Of a DNA stretch of 64,000 nt, positions 12,133-21,430 are shown in pieces. The notes under the pieces were generated by a model, which saw only the letters and a list, made by a program, of their open reading frames with translations, was not told the DNA's origin and did no database searches. How positions within the stretch are numbered: position 1 is the stretch's first letter; each line of letters starts with the position of its first letter. Source of the DNA: Symbiodinium natans (Eukaryota; Sar; Dinophyceae; Suessiales; Symbiodiniaceae); NCBI GenBank assembly GCA_905221605.1, contig CAJNDS010002412.1, forward strand, positions 1,319,386 through 1,383,385, given 5' to 3'. Both the position numbers and the translations under genes were made by a program.

Positions 12133-12233
12133 AGGGGGGTTACGAAAACAAGGGAACCCTCAAAAAGACCCCAAATAGTATAGGCTTCCCCTAAAATTAC
12201 TACGTACCTCAGGAAGGTACCCATATTTTTCGG
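12133..12233. mobile_element. Short inverted-repeat element, family C (copy 1)
   Basis: Starts GGGGGGTTACGAAAACAAGG and ends TACCCATATTTTTCGG, with interior AGACCCCAAATAGTATAGG. Matches the element at 26114-26222 along most of its length. Non-coding. Confidence 0.6.
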
Positions 12234-12344
12234 TATCTTCCACACCCAAGGCCGTGACGACAGCTACGAGCCGCCTGCTTCCATGCAGCGACGGCGGCAT
12301 TCGAGGCAAAGTCTGGGCCGTCTCCTCATCCAGTTTTTGAGGCA

Positions 12345-13300
12345 AGCTAGGGGGTTCGGGGTTTAGGGTTTTGGAATCTAGGGCAGTTTCGGGTTTGGGA
12401 ATCTAGGAATTTCGGGTTTAGGGTTTGAATTCGTAAGGTCGCACGGTTTCAGCTTTGGGGTTTAGGGAAGTGTGGGGTTTCGGGTATTGAGGTTGAGGCC
12501 GGGGGTTGACAGTTCAACTCCTGGTCTGGGGGCTTTAAGGTTTCAGAGTTTGGGGTTTAGGGTTTAGGGTCTGTATTCTACCTCACGGGGGCTCCATTTG
12601 TAGCACTGGTTCGGAGTTTCGGAAATCTACGTGTGCCCAAACGCCCAGCGATACCGCCCTACAGTGTAGTTTCATCCCTGCTCCCCCGAATTGTTGCTTG
12701 ACGACACTTTCCCGCAGGAACCGAAAGTCCTAGCAATTTTTGGGGTGGCAATGACTCTCCCACTTCAAACGTCTCAACAGCCTAAGGCAGCCCTTGATTT
12801 ATAGGGTTCTAAAAGGGAGGGGGGTTCAAGGGGGTAGGCAATGCAAGGTTCTACTACTCCCCACCACTCCCTACGGCTCCTCAAAGCTTCCCATAAGGGG
12901 CCCTATAGGTAGCTACACCCCTTAAGAACCCCCCTCCCTTAAGAACCCTCGAAACATAATTCCTCCACGTTTGGACTTGATGAGTGATGGAGCCTTGAAC
13001 CCTATAAACCCCACACGCTTCAGAAACCCCCAAGTCTGGAACTCCGCACACCCTACATGTTCAACCCGAAACACTATAACAAGACCTAAGTATCCCGATT
13101 CGCCTAAACCCTGTAAACCCTACAAACCCTCAACCCTAACAACTCGAACATGCACCAACAAGCCCTGAGCCCTAGAATTAGAAATCCTCAAGACACTAAC
13201 AGTAAATCCCCAGAAACCATGCGTTGCTAGCGGCCTGTAAGGCGCCGCAGGGCACCCGAGCGCCCGCGCGAGGCGCGAGGGAAGCCTCTGAGGAGTCCGA
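12345..13300. other. Degenerate telomere-type DNA and unique sequence
   Basis: Scattered GGGTTT(A/C)GGG words at 12350-12575. At 12790-12960 there is a partly self-complementary stretch (AGGGAGGGGGGTTC against AACCCCCCTCCCTTAAG). GC-rich islands such as 13225-13305 are open in several frames, and strand could not be chosen. Confidence 0.4.
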
Positions 13301-13306
13301 AAGCGA

Positions 13307-13371
13307 TTAGGGTTTAGGGTTTAGGGTTTAGGGTTTAGGGTTTAGGGTTTAGGGTTTAGGGTTTAGGGGAG
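13307..13371. repeat. Perfect TTTAGGG array
   Basis: Nine uninterrupted copies. The flanks GGAGTCCGAAAG and GGAGTCTCCAAAG are similar and may be an eroded target-site duplication. Confidence 0.95.
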
Positions 13372-13883
13372 TCTCCAAAGGGTTTGTGTAGGGTGGGTTC
13401 TAGGGGTTAGCTTTTTTGGCCACCCGCCTAGCTGAGGGTTTAGGGCTCAGGGTTTTTTGGTCGGGCAGAACCGACGTCCACATTGCAGGATTCCTCCATC
13501 AACATCATCAATACAGTTCGTCCTGACTGTACAGTACTCAGCCCGCACGTGGGGTTTACGGTTTAGGGGGCATTAGAATTTGAGTTGAGGGAGGTTTTCT
13601 TTGCCACCTACCTAGCTGACACTGACGACGCACTGCAGGCCAACACGCTTTAGGGCTGGAGGGCTTGCAAGATTAGGGTTTAGGAGTGTTGGGGTTTTGG
13701 GGGTTTTGGGGTTTGCAAGGCGTTTCGGTTGATAAATTTTAGGAGGTTTAGGGTTCTGGGGGTAGGCCAAGGCCGGTACGAATCAATTGCCTGACCCGTC
13801 GGTGTGAACAAACTTCGCCATACGTCCACTGCAAATCGCCCGGCACGGCCAACTCTAAGCCGCGATCTGCGAATCCTAAACTA
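13372..13883. other. Unique sequence with scattered TTTAGGG words
   Basis: Contains the 20-mer TTTTTTGGCCACCCGCCTAG (near 13412), found again at 29857 beside another array, and a diverged copy near 13598. No gene seen. Confidence 0.5.
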
Positions 13884-13934
13884 GGGTTTAGGGTTTAGGG
13901 TTTAGGGTTTAGGGTTTAGGGTTTAGGGTTTAAG
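13884..13934. repeat. Perfect TTTAGGG array
   Basis: Seven copies, G-rich strand on plus. Confidence 0.95.
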
Positions 13935-14104
13935 GAAATTTCCACCTTTCTCACCTCTTCGCTTCGCCTGTTGAGGGAGGGCTTTCTAAGGGGCCATCGC
14001 GTAGAGAGAACTGCCCATCTAAACTCTATAAACACCCTAAACACCCCAGCCCTGCAAACACGAGAAAAGACCCAAAAACCAAGAACTTGAAAAAACAGCA
14101 AAAG

Positions 14105-14243
14105 AACCCTAAACCCTAAACCCTAAACCCTTACCCTAAACCCTAAACCCTAAACCCTAAACCCTAAACCCTAAACCCTAAACCCTAAACCCTAAACCCT
14201 AAACCCTAAACCCTAAACCCTAAACCCTAAACCCTAAACCCTG
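14105..14243. repeat. Long CCCTAAA array
   Basis: Nineteen near-perfect copies with one CCCTTAC irregularity, one of the longest homogeneous arrays of the window. It abuts a candidate exon at 14244. Confidence 0.97.
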
Positions 14244-14337
14244 ACCAGATCCGGCCTTCAGCTTCCAGCGCAGCGGCAAGTTGGGCTTGGAGGTCGGCTT
14301 CCATGGGACCCCGCTTGGGGTTCTTAGAGCCCGGGGG
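14244..14337 (-). CDS. Candidate exon next to a long array
   Basis: Frame PGSKNPKRGPMEADLQAQLA continuing AAALEAEGRIW has G/C-biased third positions and runs directly into the array (CTGGTC|AGGGTTTAGGG), as expected if the array lies in the next intron. Function unknown; amphipathic, possibly helical. Confidence 0.35.
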
Positions 14338-14359
14338 CTTTGCTAAAAGTTTCTCGTGT

Positions 14360-14450
14360 GTATATCATTATTATTATTACTATTAGGACTAGTATTGTTA
14401 TTGTGACTGTTATTATTATTATCATTATTATTTGTTGTGCTGTAAACCCT
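14360..14450. repeat. Imperfect TTATTA microsatellite
   Basis: ATT/TTA trinucleotide-rich stretch of about 80 bp. Confidence 0.7.
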
Positions 14451-14835
14451 TTGAAGCTTGATTTATGAATAGCTTCCCTTTGTAAGGAAACGAGTTTAGG
14501 GACGTTAAAACCTTCTCCCAAGGCACAGCCCAGTTGTGCGGGTTCTATGCGAGGTTTTGCAGAAGGGGTTGTGCAGGCCTATACCGGACTTGAAGGGTCC
14601 AGGGCTATTGGCCTGTTCCAAAACTTAACGTTGTCGTAGTATGGGGTTTTGGGGCTGAGGGGCAGCTAGGGTTACCAGGTTTAGGGTGTATGTATGTTGT
14701 TTGTGAAAGAAAATATAAGCATGAAGCACTGCAGAGAGGTAGACCTGGTAAGAGGGCGACACCGGTTGCAGAGGTTTCGTCTTCCAACAGCCCTAAATGC
14801 AAAACCTGCCTGCGCAGTGTTTAGCTTGACTGTAC

Positions 14836-14945
14836 TTAGTTGCCCAGTACAATAGGGAAGTAAAGCTGAACCTTCGGGAGTTTCTCGGGATTATACTACT
14901 CCCAGAAAGGTTAAAGTTACCTACGTACTCTAGTACGAAGTGTAC
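14836..14945. mobile_element. Repeat family F, diverged copy
   Basis: Shares TTAGTTGCCCAGTAC and AGAAAGGTTAAAGTTACCTA with copies at 43022 and 47119. Probably a diverged non-coding element. Confidence 0.4.
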
Positions 14946-14990
14946 CGCCAAGGTTGCATCGTTGCTAGAATCTGCTAGAACTTCTCTACC
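14915..14990 (-). pseudogene. Possible MATH-domain fragment
   Basis: The minus-frame words SNDATLAVHFVLEYV resemble VEDDALTVKFVLEVL from the MATH region of the gene at 17366-18877. The similarity is short and the surrounding frame is repeat-derived, so this may be a gene relic or chance. Confidence 0.2.
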
Positions 14991-15009
14991 CAAGCTTTCT
15001 GTGAGTTTG

Positions 15010-15190
15010 CGAGAATTAGGGACCCCACGTAGCCCCCCAAGTACTAGAATTCCCTGGTAACAAGGACCCCAATCAGGTATAATTTCGGAAGCCCCCATAT
15101 GGGGGTTTACGATATTAGGGGTACCTTATTGGGGTCCTTATTTTGAGGAGATCCTATCCTACTATTTGGGGGTCTTTATTGTGTACCCTT
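15010..15190. mobile_element. Two family C elements, head to head
   Basis: The first copy ends AATTTCGGAAGCCCCC at 15097. The second begins GGGGGTTTACGATATTAGGG at 15101 and carries GTACCTTATTGGGGTCC and CTACTATTTGGGGGTC. Both match 26114-26222 and 36199-36306. The junction is a near-palindrome. Confidence 0.6.
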
Positions 15191-15199
15191 AGGCCCCAA

Positions 15200-15430
15200 A
15201 CCCCTAGGCCCCAAACCCTAAACCCTAAACCCTAGACCCTGAACCCTAAACCCTAACCTGAACCCTATTGGGGGCACCGGAACCCCCAATAGAAGCTATG
15301 AATGCAAAAAACGGCTGATCACTGGTCCTGGCACTCCATGCACCTCAAACCCAACCTTAATCCTAACTTAGGGTTCTTGGTTGCCACCTGCTAGGGCTTA
15401 GGGTTTAGGGTTTAGGGTTTAGGGTTTAGG
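15200..15430. repeat. Cluster of telomere-type arrays in both orientations
   Basis: CCCTAAA at 15200-15257, then TTTAGGG at 15395-15430, so the polarity changes within 140 bp. Confidence 0.9.
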
Positions 15431-15510
15431 GCTACAGTGCTACAGCCAAAGCCCATCTTGCAACAGGCCTCATCGCCGGTGATTGGGTTGATAATCGTCC
15501 CGTGCTCTGC
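15431..15510 (-). CDS. Candidate exon with clear acceptor
   Basis: Frame AEHGTIINPITGDEACCKMG then FGCSTVA, starting exactly after TTGCCAG (acceptor AG at 15512-15511) and running into the array at 15430. Family unknown. The border with an AG and the protein-like composition support an exon. Confidence 0.4.
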
Positions 15511-15557
15511 CTGGCAACAATCTCACCCTCCATCAGGGCCCCTACGACCCACAAACC

Positions 15558-15637
15558 CTAGGGTTTAGGGTTTAGGGTTTAGGGTTTGGGGTTTAGGGTT
15601 TAGGGTTTGGGGAGTTTAGGGTTTGGGGAGTTTAGGG
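15558..15637. repeat. TTTAGGG/TTTGGGG array
   Basis: Mixed TTTAGGG and TTTGGGG units. It ends at the TA that begins the family B element at 15638. Confidence 0.9.
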
Positions 15638-15733
15638 TACCAGGACTCTATGTACCTACTGTTTAGTAGTACAACGACCCTGAAGTAGTAGGTATAAACC
15701 CAGAAAAACTGTAGGTAGAGAGGGTCCCAGGTA
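15638..15733. mobile_element. Short inverted-repeat element, family B (copy 2)
   Basis: 96 bp bounded by TA on both sides. Left end TACCAGGACTCTATGTACCT, right end (inverted) TACCTGGGACCCTCTCTACC. The termini match family A (TACC...GGTA), suggesting a common TA-targeting transposase (inference). Confidence 0.7.
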
Positions 15734-16042
15734 CAGACCCCAAACTCAAAACCCTTTGAAATTTAATAAACTCCTGAAGCTGTAATTAATACCCCTGTGG
15801 CCCACCGATCTTAAACCCGCACACAAGTCGAAGAGTCGAACGCAGAGCCTCCGCGCGAAGTCTGTACGGCACGCGCAAAGCATCAATCCTGGACCACGCG
15901 ATGGTACAGACGTCTGGAAACCCTATAAACACTATGCACCCTATATTATATAAACTCTGTAAACGCTTTCAACTTATCAACCCTACAAAGCCTGTAAACC
16001 CTAACCCTACAAAGCCCAGGGGGCACCAGCAAGAGCCAAGCG

Positions 16043-16117
16043 CTTTAGGGTTCAGGGTTCAGGGTTTAGGGTTTAGGGTTTAGGATTTAGGGTTTAGGGT
16101 TTAGGGTTTAGGGTTCC
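16043..16117. repeat. TTTAGGG array
   Basis: About ten copies with TTCAGGG at the left edge. Confidence 0.95.
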
Positions 16118-16169
16118 GAAGTACTTGCTAAGTCTGATGTACGCTTGGTGTCTGGGAGGTCTCCGCCGC

Positions 16170-16230
16170 CCTCTCTGCTGAGCCCTCTCTGCTGAGCCCT
16201 CTCTGCTGAGCCCTCTCTGCTGAGCCCTCT
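16170..16230. repeat. 14-bp tandem repeat CCCTCTCTGCTGAG
   Basis: Four complete copies plus a partial one, perfect. Independent of the heptamer arrays. Confidence 0.9.
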
Positions 16231-16289
16231 TCAAGACACTGGTGCGTTCTGGGGCGTCGGTGTGGGAAGGCGGCTGTAGCGTGCGTGTA

Positions 16290-16460
16290 GAATAAATGTA
16301 TATATGTATTTTATATACATATATGTATATATATATATGTGTGTGTGTTTATAGTAATAACCATACTATAACAACAGTTTTAAGATAACAAAAACTTACA
16401 GGTATCGAACCGACTGTGCTCGGGTTCTCACAAGGCGGGGGGGGGGGGGGGGGGGGGGGG
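16290..16460. repeat. AT/TG microsatellite and G24 run
   Basis: TATATG-type repeat at 16295-16350 and a homopolymer of about 24 G at 16437-16460. Length is probably unreliable in assembly. Confidence 0.8.
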
Positions 16461-16601
16461 TGGAGCTACAAGGTAGCTGACAGTAATCAAGCACGACTTG
16501 GGCGACCAGGTACTTTGTTGGCATTACATTACCCTTTGAGAGACCTGTGCCATCCCCGGCAAAAAGAGGCCCGAAAACCTCGTCCGTGACCCAAAACCCT
16601 G

Positions 16602-16699
16602 CCTGGGACTCTATTTACCTACAGTTTAGTAGCAACTACCCTTAGCTTGTAGGTATAACCCCCCATAACACTGTAGGTAAAGAGGGTTTTTAGGTCCCT
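16602..16699. mobile_element. Short inverted-repeat element, family B (copy 3)
   Basis: CCTGGGACTCTATTTACCTA at the left is mirrored by TGTAGGTAAAGAGGG at the right. It is followed by a TA microsatellite (16710-16785) and a second right half of the family at 16793-16824 (GTAGGTAAAGAGGGTCTCAG), as if a second copy were split by microsatellite growth. Confidence 0.7.
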
Positions 16700-16834
16700 C
16701 TCATTAAGAGGGTATAAATATAAATATAAATTTTAATCTATATATATATATATACATTTATATATATATATATATACACATATATTACCCAACCCATAAA
16801 AGCGTAGGTAAAGAGGGTCTCAGGTGAGTGTCCT

Positions 16835-16893
16835 TCGGTTGAGGGCATCCTGCTCCGGCGTCTCAGTGGCGATCTTTGCCTCCATCACCTCGG
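16835..16893 (-). CDS. Candidate short exon
   Basis: Frame VMEAKIATETPEQDALNRRT with G/C-biased third positions, between a family B half-element and an array at 16892. Function unknown. Confidence 0.3.
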
Positions 16894-17060
16894 GTTTAGA
16901 GTTTAGGGTTTTAGAGTTTAGGGTTTAGGGTTTAGGGTTCAGGGAGCCGTGAGTCAAGCCCAAAGGATCACTGTGCATGTTGAGGCTGAAGGGATATTGG
17001 GGGAGGTAGCTGGAAGGTCTTTGCCCTGAAGCCTAAACCCTAAACCCCAAACCCTCAGAG
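16894..17060. repeat. Small TTTAGGG and CCCTAAA arrays
   Basis: TTTAGGG at 16894-16941 and CCCTAAACC words at 17033-17057, with unique DNA between. Confidence 0.85.
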
Positions 17061-17365
17061 GTCAGCTTTACTGCTGCTCCCCCCGAGCTGTCATCAGCTA
17101 CCCCTTTGCCTTCAGCCCACAGTGTGCTTACCTGAAAGGACGAAGACAGAGCAAACACACGAAACCCTACACTCGAAACCCTGAATCCCTAAACCCCTTG
17201 TAGGATCTTGGGCTTTCCTTCGCAAGCTTTTGCCTTTGGCTCGGGGAGCTTCCTGGCATCCATCTTGGGAGTGTGGGTGGGCCCGACCACACTCCAGGCA
17301 ACCCTACGGACGCGGCATCCTTGTGGCGCCGCAACTTGGATGCAATCGCCCAGTGCCAGACTTTG

Positions 17366-18877
17366 CTAGGAGGTCGTCTCCTTCCCATTCTCCAGCCTCC
17401 GTACTTTGGAGGCCTGCACAATGGCGGCTGCCTCGGTATCTGGAAGACCGGCTGAGAAGAGGTGAACCTTGATCGCGATCTCGGGCCACTTAGTGATGAG
17501 GTCGGAGTAGGCGGGAAGCCGGAGCACCTCCGCTGTGTGCTCTGTGATGAAGGACAGGCACGCCTTCTCGAGCTGCTTGGCCTCGAAGATATGCGCCTGG
17601 CAAAGGACGCTGCACACATCCGACGCATTGAGCTGCTGGCAAAGCTGAGCCTCGCACCAGCGCTGAAGTCTTGTCACCTGGTACTTGTGACTCATGGCCC
17701 ACAAGTCCTGCACGCGCGACAGCTGCCGACTCACTCCGTCCTTGGCAGGTGCGCCCGGAGGCTCAACCGCAAGCTCCTCAACGGTGGGGAGGCTGTCGGT
17801 GTAGAGGTAGCGCAGGAAGGCCTTAAAGGTGGTGACGTCGGAGTCCTCGATCGTGACCACCTTGGACATCGACTCCTGCATGCCAGAACTGAGCTGTTTC
17901 TCAAAGACTTCAGACCTGGTGCAGAGTATGGCCGAGTGGGCGTGGATCACTTCGCCCTGTACCCTGAACTCTACATCACTGCATGTGCCCTTCTCCAGTA
18001 GAGCCTGCATGTCCCGGACGATGGTGCCTTGGGGAACCTCCACGGGCTTCGCTTCCACGGCTCGAGCGAAATCTTCGCCGTCATCAGTAAGGACTTCCAG
18101 CACAAACTTCACAGTCAAAGCGTCATCCTCGACCCACTCCGACTGCAACAGCTGCTTGTGTGCCAGACCAAAGACGCCGACTTGAGCCGGCTCTAAGCCG
18201 TCCGTCAAGTGCACATCTGGGCCGTAGAATTTCTCCCCTGAAATTGTATCCAGAAGCGGATCATGGATTTCATCGCACGTCGTGCCCCACTGTACAAAGT
18301 CCCCGCCGCGCTTCTTAACGTAGATGCTGTGGCGAATCGCCACCGCGTCTTTCGCACGCACTCTTATGGCAAGGGAGCCGTTCTGCGTGGCGTTGCCAAG
18401 ATCGGATCCCCAGAGATTGTACACAAAGTCAAAGATGTAGATGCCCACTTGGAAGTCATCGGAATACACCTGCGTGTGTCCGCGCTGGCGGAGAGCAGTG
18501 TGGAGCCAAGACATCTGCTGAAGCTTCCAAAGATATTCACCCTTCGCGACGGAGTGCCCAAAACACATGCATTCTTCACCGCGAGCTGAGGATACGCAGG
18601 CTTTCGCCGCCATGGAAGCCTGCGACACACTGCCTGGGAGATGGTCTCCTGCACGGTCTGCATCCACAACCCGTCGGTATTCCGCCTCGAGGTGGTTGTC
18701 TTCCCGCTGCGATGCTAGGTCTGCCCTACGCGCGCCCAGCTCTCGTCGCAGCCTCTGGCGCTCGTCGGCCTGCTTTGACTCGGCCAGGAGTTGAGTTGCT
18801 CTGTCTTTTTCGGCTTGCACTTGGATGTTGGTGGCCACGATCTCAGCACGCAGCTCTTCGGCTGTCATAGATGCCAT
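17366..18877 (-). CDS. MATH-BTB domain protein (Cul3 adaptor-like)
   Basis: Single uninterrupted frame of about 503 aa starting at the ATG at 18877. Residues 1-60 are charged and probably coiled coil. About 105-270 fit a MATH/TRAF-like region (YSDDFQVGIYIFDFVYNLWG; DDALTVKFVLEVL). About 295-410 are a clear BTB/POZ fold (GTCSDVEFRVQGEVIHAHSA, ILCTRSEVFEKQLSSGMQES, FKAFLRYLYTD), followed by a BACK-like helical part (YQVTRLQRWCEAQL, AKQLEKACLSFITEH). Known MATH-BTB proteins (SPOP, plant BPM) bind substrates through MATH and cullin-3 through BTB, so a ubiquitin-ligase adaptor role is inferred. The lack of introns is notable in a region of fragmented exons and could mean retroposition; no poly-A or spliced-leader relic was seen. 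Confidence 0.85.
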   Translation of the reverse strand: MASMTAEELRAEIVATNIQVQAEKDRATQLLAESKQADERQRLRRELGARRADLASQREDNHLEAEYRRVVDADRAGDHLPGSVSQASMAAKACVSSARGEECMCFGHSVAKGEYLWKLQQMSWLHTALRQRGHTQVYSDDFQVGIYIFDFVYNLWGSDLGNATQNGSLAIRVRAKDAVAIRHSIYVKKRGGDFVQWGTTCDEIHDPLLDTISGEKFYGPDVHLTDGLEPAQVGVFGLAHKQLLQSEWVEDDALTVKFVLEVLTDDGEDFARAVEAKPVEVPQGTIVRDMQALLEKGTCSDVEFRVQGEVIHAHSAILCTRSEVFEKQLSSGMQESMSKVVTIEDSDVTTFKAFLRYLYTDSLPTVEELAVEPPGAPAKDGVSRQLSRVQDLWAMSHKYQVTRLQRWCEAQLCQQLNASDVCSVLCQAHIFEAKQLEKACLSFITEHTAEVLRLPAYSDLITKWPEIAIKVHLFSAGLPDTEAAAIVQASKVRRLENGKETTS

Positions 18878-18899
18878 CACAGAGCAGGAAGGCTTCTAA

Positions 18900-19084
18900 A
18901 GGGGGCTTCACCCACAAACAAATTTGAACCCTGTTGACTCTTGAGCCCCCTTCCCCGGCCAGCAAGGTGACTCAAGGGCTTCAATGTGGCCTGTACTCCA
19001 CATACTCCTCAGACCCGGACCAAGACTCCTCGCCCTCTCTACCGGCGATATGGCGTATGGGATTTAGGGTTTAGGGCCTGATTG
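18900..19084. other. Upstream flank of the MATH-BTB gene
   Basis: Unique sequence followed by degenerate TTTAGGG. No recognised promoter; dinoflagellates generally lack canonical TATA boxes. Confidence 0.4.
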
Positions 19085-19346
19085 AACCCTAAACCCTTAC
19101 AAACCCTAACCGTGAACCCTAAACCCTGAACCCTAAACCCTTAACCCGAGGATGGCAAGAATCTGAGAAGTGGACAGCCCTGCCTCCAACTGAAGGCCGA
19201 GCCAAGGGCCCCCGGACCACACCAGTGATGAACCCCTACTCTATATTTTAAACCCTAACCCTAAACCCTAAACCCTAACCCCTACACCCTACCCCTAAAC
19301 CCTAAACCCTAACCCCAAACCCCTAAACCCTAAACCCCTGAACCTC
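19085..19346. repeat. CCCTAAA arrays
   Basis: 19085-19145 and 19250-19346, with CCCCTAAA and CCCCAAA variants; unique DNA between. Confidence 0.9.
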
Positions 19347-19521
19347 TGACACCTCTCCGGCCTGCTCTAACAGCCGATGATGCAGCGCCTCTCAGCTTAC
19401 TGGCCCAAAACCCAAGGAAATAAAAGTTGAAACTTTCAGAATAAACTACAGCCAGTAAGTAAATCACAACAGCTCTGTAGACACAAATTACATCCCTGGA
19501 AGTTTTGGGTCATAGTAGCCC

Positions 19522-19674
19522 TCAACCCTAAACCCTAAACCCTAAACCCTAAACCCTAAACCCTAAACCCCAAGCCCGCGCTGGGCCGCCGACGTGGTCC
19601 GCCCTTGTGGCCACCTCGAGAGCTGGGGCTCTGAAGGGTTTCGGGAGAATAGGGTTTAGGGTTTAGGGTTTAGG
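19522..19674. repeat. Inverted pair of arrays around a GC-rich island
   Basis: CCCTAAA at 19522-19571 and TTTAGGG at 19651-19674 face each other across about 80 bp of GC-rich unique DNA. Confidence 0.9.
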
Positions 19675-19830
19675 GCTACTATGGATATTCTTGCGCATGC
19701 GTGCATAGCTACCGGTGCAACAGGTATAGTTGCATCTCTATGAACACTCATGGAACATGAGAAGCTGTCAGTCTTGGCAGGGCATCCCATGCACTTTTGG
19801 CCACTTTTGGCTTCCAGCTCTGAAAGTCCG

Positions 19831-19885
19831 CAACCCCAAACCCCAAACCCCAAACCCCAAACCCCAAACCCCAAACCCTAAACCC
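19831..19885. repeat. CCCCAAA to CCCTAAA array
   Basis: CCCCAAA units change to CCCTAAA just before the TIR element at 19886; the array resumes right of it (20170-20214), so the element appears to have inserted into an array. Confidence 0.85.
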
Positions 19886-20169
19886 TACCTGGAACGCCCT
19901 AGTTGCTGCTTTTTTGCAGCAACTATTGAAAGTGGTAGGAATTTCGCAAAAGTGGCCAGAATTCCTGTCACTGGCAAGTTAACAGTGATTGCCCATCAGA
20001 AAGTGGCGTAAAAAAGCGTAAAAGTGGCGTAAAAAAGCGTAAAGTGGCGTAAAAAAGCGTAGACAATGTATGGGTAAAACTTGCAACTTTGCAGTGGCTG
20101 GTTTTAAGCGTAAAAAGCGGCCACTTTCAATAGTTGCCACAAATTATTAGCAACTAGGCTTTCCAGGTA
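19886..20169. mobile_element. 284-bp TIR element with internal 20-bp repeats (Tc1/mariner-type MITE)
   Basis: Long terminal inverted repeats: left TACCTGGAACGCCCTAGTTG..., right (inverted) TACCTGGAAAGCCTAGTTGC.... Homology continues through GCAACTATTGAAAGTGG to about 50 bp. TA is present at both ends, fitting TA-targeting elements. The centre holds three copies of GTGGCGTAAAAAAGCGTAAA (about 20002-20060). No coding capacity. It lies within a telomere-type array. Confidence 0.8.
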
Positions 20170-20353
20170 AACCCTAAATCCTAAACCCTAAACCCTAAAC
20201 CCTAAACCCCAACCCTAGGGAAACCCCAACTCCAGCTGTGCGTCAGCAAAGCGGCCTGGTCGTTTGGGTCCCGGTGGCGAGTTTGATTGCTGAGAATGCT
20301 GCGGCATGCTGGGCGTTTAGGGTTTAGGGTTTAGGGTTCAGGGTTTAGGGTTC
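20170..20353. repeat. Telomere-type arrays
   Basis: CCCTAAA at 20170-20214 and TTTAGGG at 20317-20353. The GC-rich DNA between is open on the minus strand with biased third positions (ACRSILSNQTRHRDPNDQAA), possibly another exon. Confidence 0.85.
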
Positions 20354-20399
20354 ACTTTTGCAACCGGCTTGCTCATCTCACACCCAAAAGCGCCCAAAA

Positions 20400-20580
20400 G
20401 TGCCCAAATCCTAACACCTAAACCCTGACACCCTAGAACCAAGAACCCCAAAACAACCCTGAAACCCTAAAACGCCGGACCCCAAAACATGCGAAAACCC
20501 TAAAACCCTAAATCCCTTGAACCCTTAAACCCTTGAACCCTTAGACCCTTGGACCCTTAAACCTGAAACCCTTCAACCCT
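20400..20580. repeat. Degenerate CCCTAAA and CCCTTGA units
   Basis: CCCTTAAA and CCCTTGAA variants at 20500-20570 resemble a decayed array with a new 9-mer unit. Confidence 0.7.
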
Positions 20581-20735
20581 CTGCCGTACAGCTTCTCGAG
20601 GTACTCAAGGTGCCACCAAGAGCAACACAGAACTGCGAACATTGGCCTCTGCCTTCACTCTCTCACTACTACTAGCAATAGTTTAAGAATGAGACAAGAA
20701 CACTCTGAATACGAAGAATGCAAACCGTCATAGCA

Positions 20736-20780
20736 CCCTAAACCCTAAACCCTAAACCCTAAACCCCAAACCCTAAACAC
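20736..20780. repeat. CCCTAAA array
   Basis: Six copies. Confidence 0.95.
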
Positions 20781-20805
20781 AAATCACTCGCGCTGTACAT
20801 CAAGG

Positions 20806-21198
20806 TCACAACTCCGAAACATCCACATTGGTTGCCGAAGCTTGAGCTGCACTACAATCCTGCTTCTGCTCTCTTTGGAGGACAAAAAGTAGCGCTACTT
20901 GACGAAAATACTCGTCATTCTTAATTACAGCAATGACAACAACCATGGCGCAACAAACAGCACGACTCTCGCTGCTTCTGGGCTCAGAAATTCGAGCTAC
21001 GTTTGTAGGATCGTCGAGGGTTGGAGATAGAACGCAAGACCCGAGGATGGGATGACAGCAGGAGGGTCTGTTGTGGCTACTGGTGTTCTTTATGACAGGA
21101 GCCATTGGGTGAGGGAGTTGTGCCCTCCCTCCAAACTCCCCGGCTCCACTCCAGCACATGCTTGAAGAAGTTGAAGGCGTTGCAGCAAGATACTCCAA
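20806..21198 (-). CDS. Hypothetical open frame (130 codons)
   Basis: Bounded by arrays at 20736-20780 and 21261-21315. No motif recognised; C-terminal half MVVVIAVIKNDEYFRQVALL is hydrophobic then charged. Codon bias is weak, so it may be fortuitous. Confidence 0.2.
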   Translation of the reverse strand: MEYLAATPSTSSSMCWSGAGEFGGRAQLPHPMAPVIKNTSSHNRPSCCHPILGSCVLSPTLDDPTNVARISEPRSSESRAVCCAMVVVIAVIKNDEYFRQVALLFVLQREQKQDCSAAQASATNVDVSEL

Positions 21199-21260
21199 GA
21201 AGGAAGTACAGAAAATTCTTCACCATGAGGGTAGCATTTCTCCAGTGAAGAGCTGTCAGC

Positions 21261-21315
21261 CCAAACCCTAAACCCCAAACCGCAAACCCTAAACCCTAAA
21301 TCCTAAACCCTACTC
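21261..21315. repeat. CCCTAAA array
   Basis: Seven imperfect copies. Confidence 0.9.
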
Positions 21316-21350
21316 CTGAAAACCCCTCACCCCAGGCACGCCGCTCCAAC

Positions 21351-21398
21351 CTGCCACGTATCCGGGCGAAATAGCTCGCCCCACCTCCAAGCGGGTGC
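21351..21398 (-). CDS. Candidate 48-bp micro-exon
   Basis: APAWRWGELFRPDTWQ lies between an acceptor (TTCGCAG) and a GT donor (GGCAG|GTTGG), is exactly 16 codons and has G/C-ending codons. Family unknown. Confidence 0.35.
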
Positions 21399-21430
21399 CT
21401 GCGAAGGTTTTGACACAAACTGAACGGTTA

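Noticed and set aside
13225-13306. GC-rich island as an exon
   Set aside because: Open with biased third positions on both strands and in more than one frame; strand and borders could not be decided.
14105-14243. A chromosome end (true telomere)
   Set aside because: Arrays occur throughout the window in both orientations with unique DNA and genes on both sides; they are interstitial.
16437-16460. G24 homopolymer as a biological signal
   Set aside because: Homopolymers of this length are unreliable in assembly and nothing around them suggests a function.
17462-18001. 179-codon plus-strand frame
   Set aside because: It is antisense to the MATH-BTB gene, which has recognisable domains.
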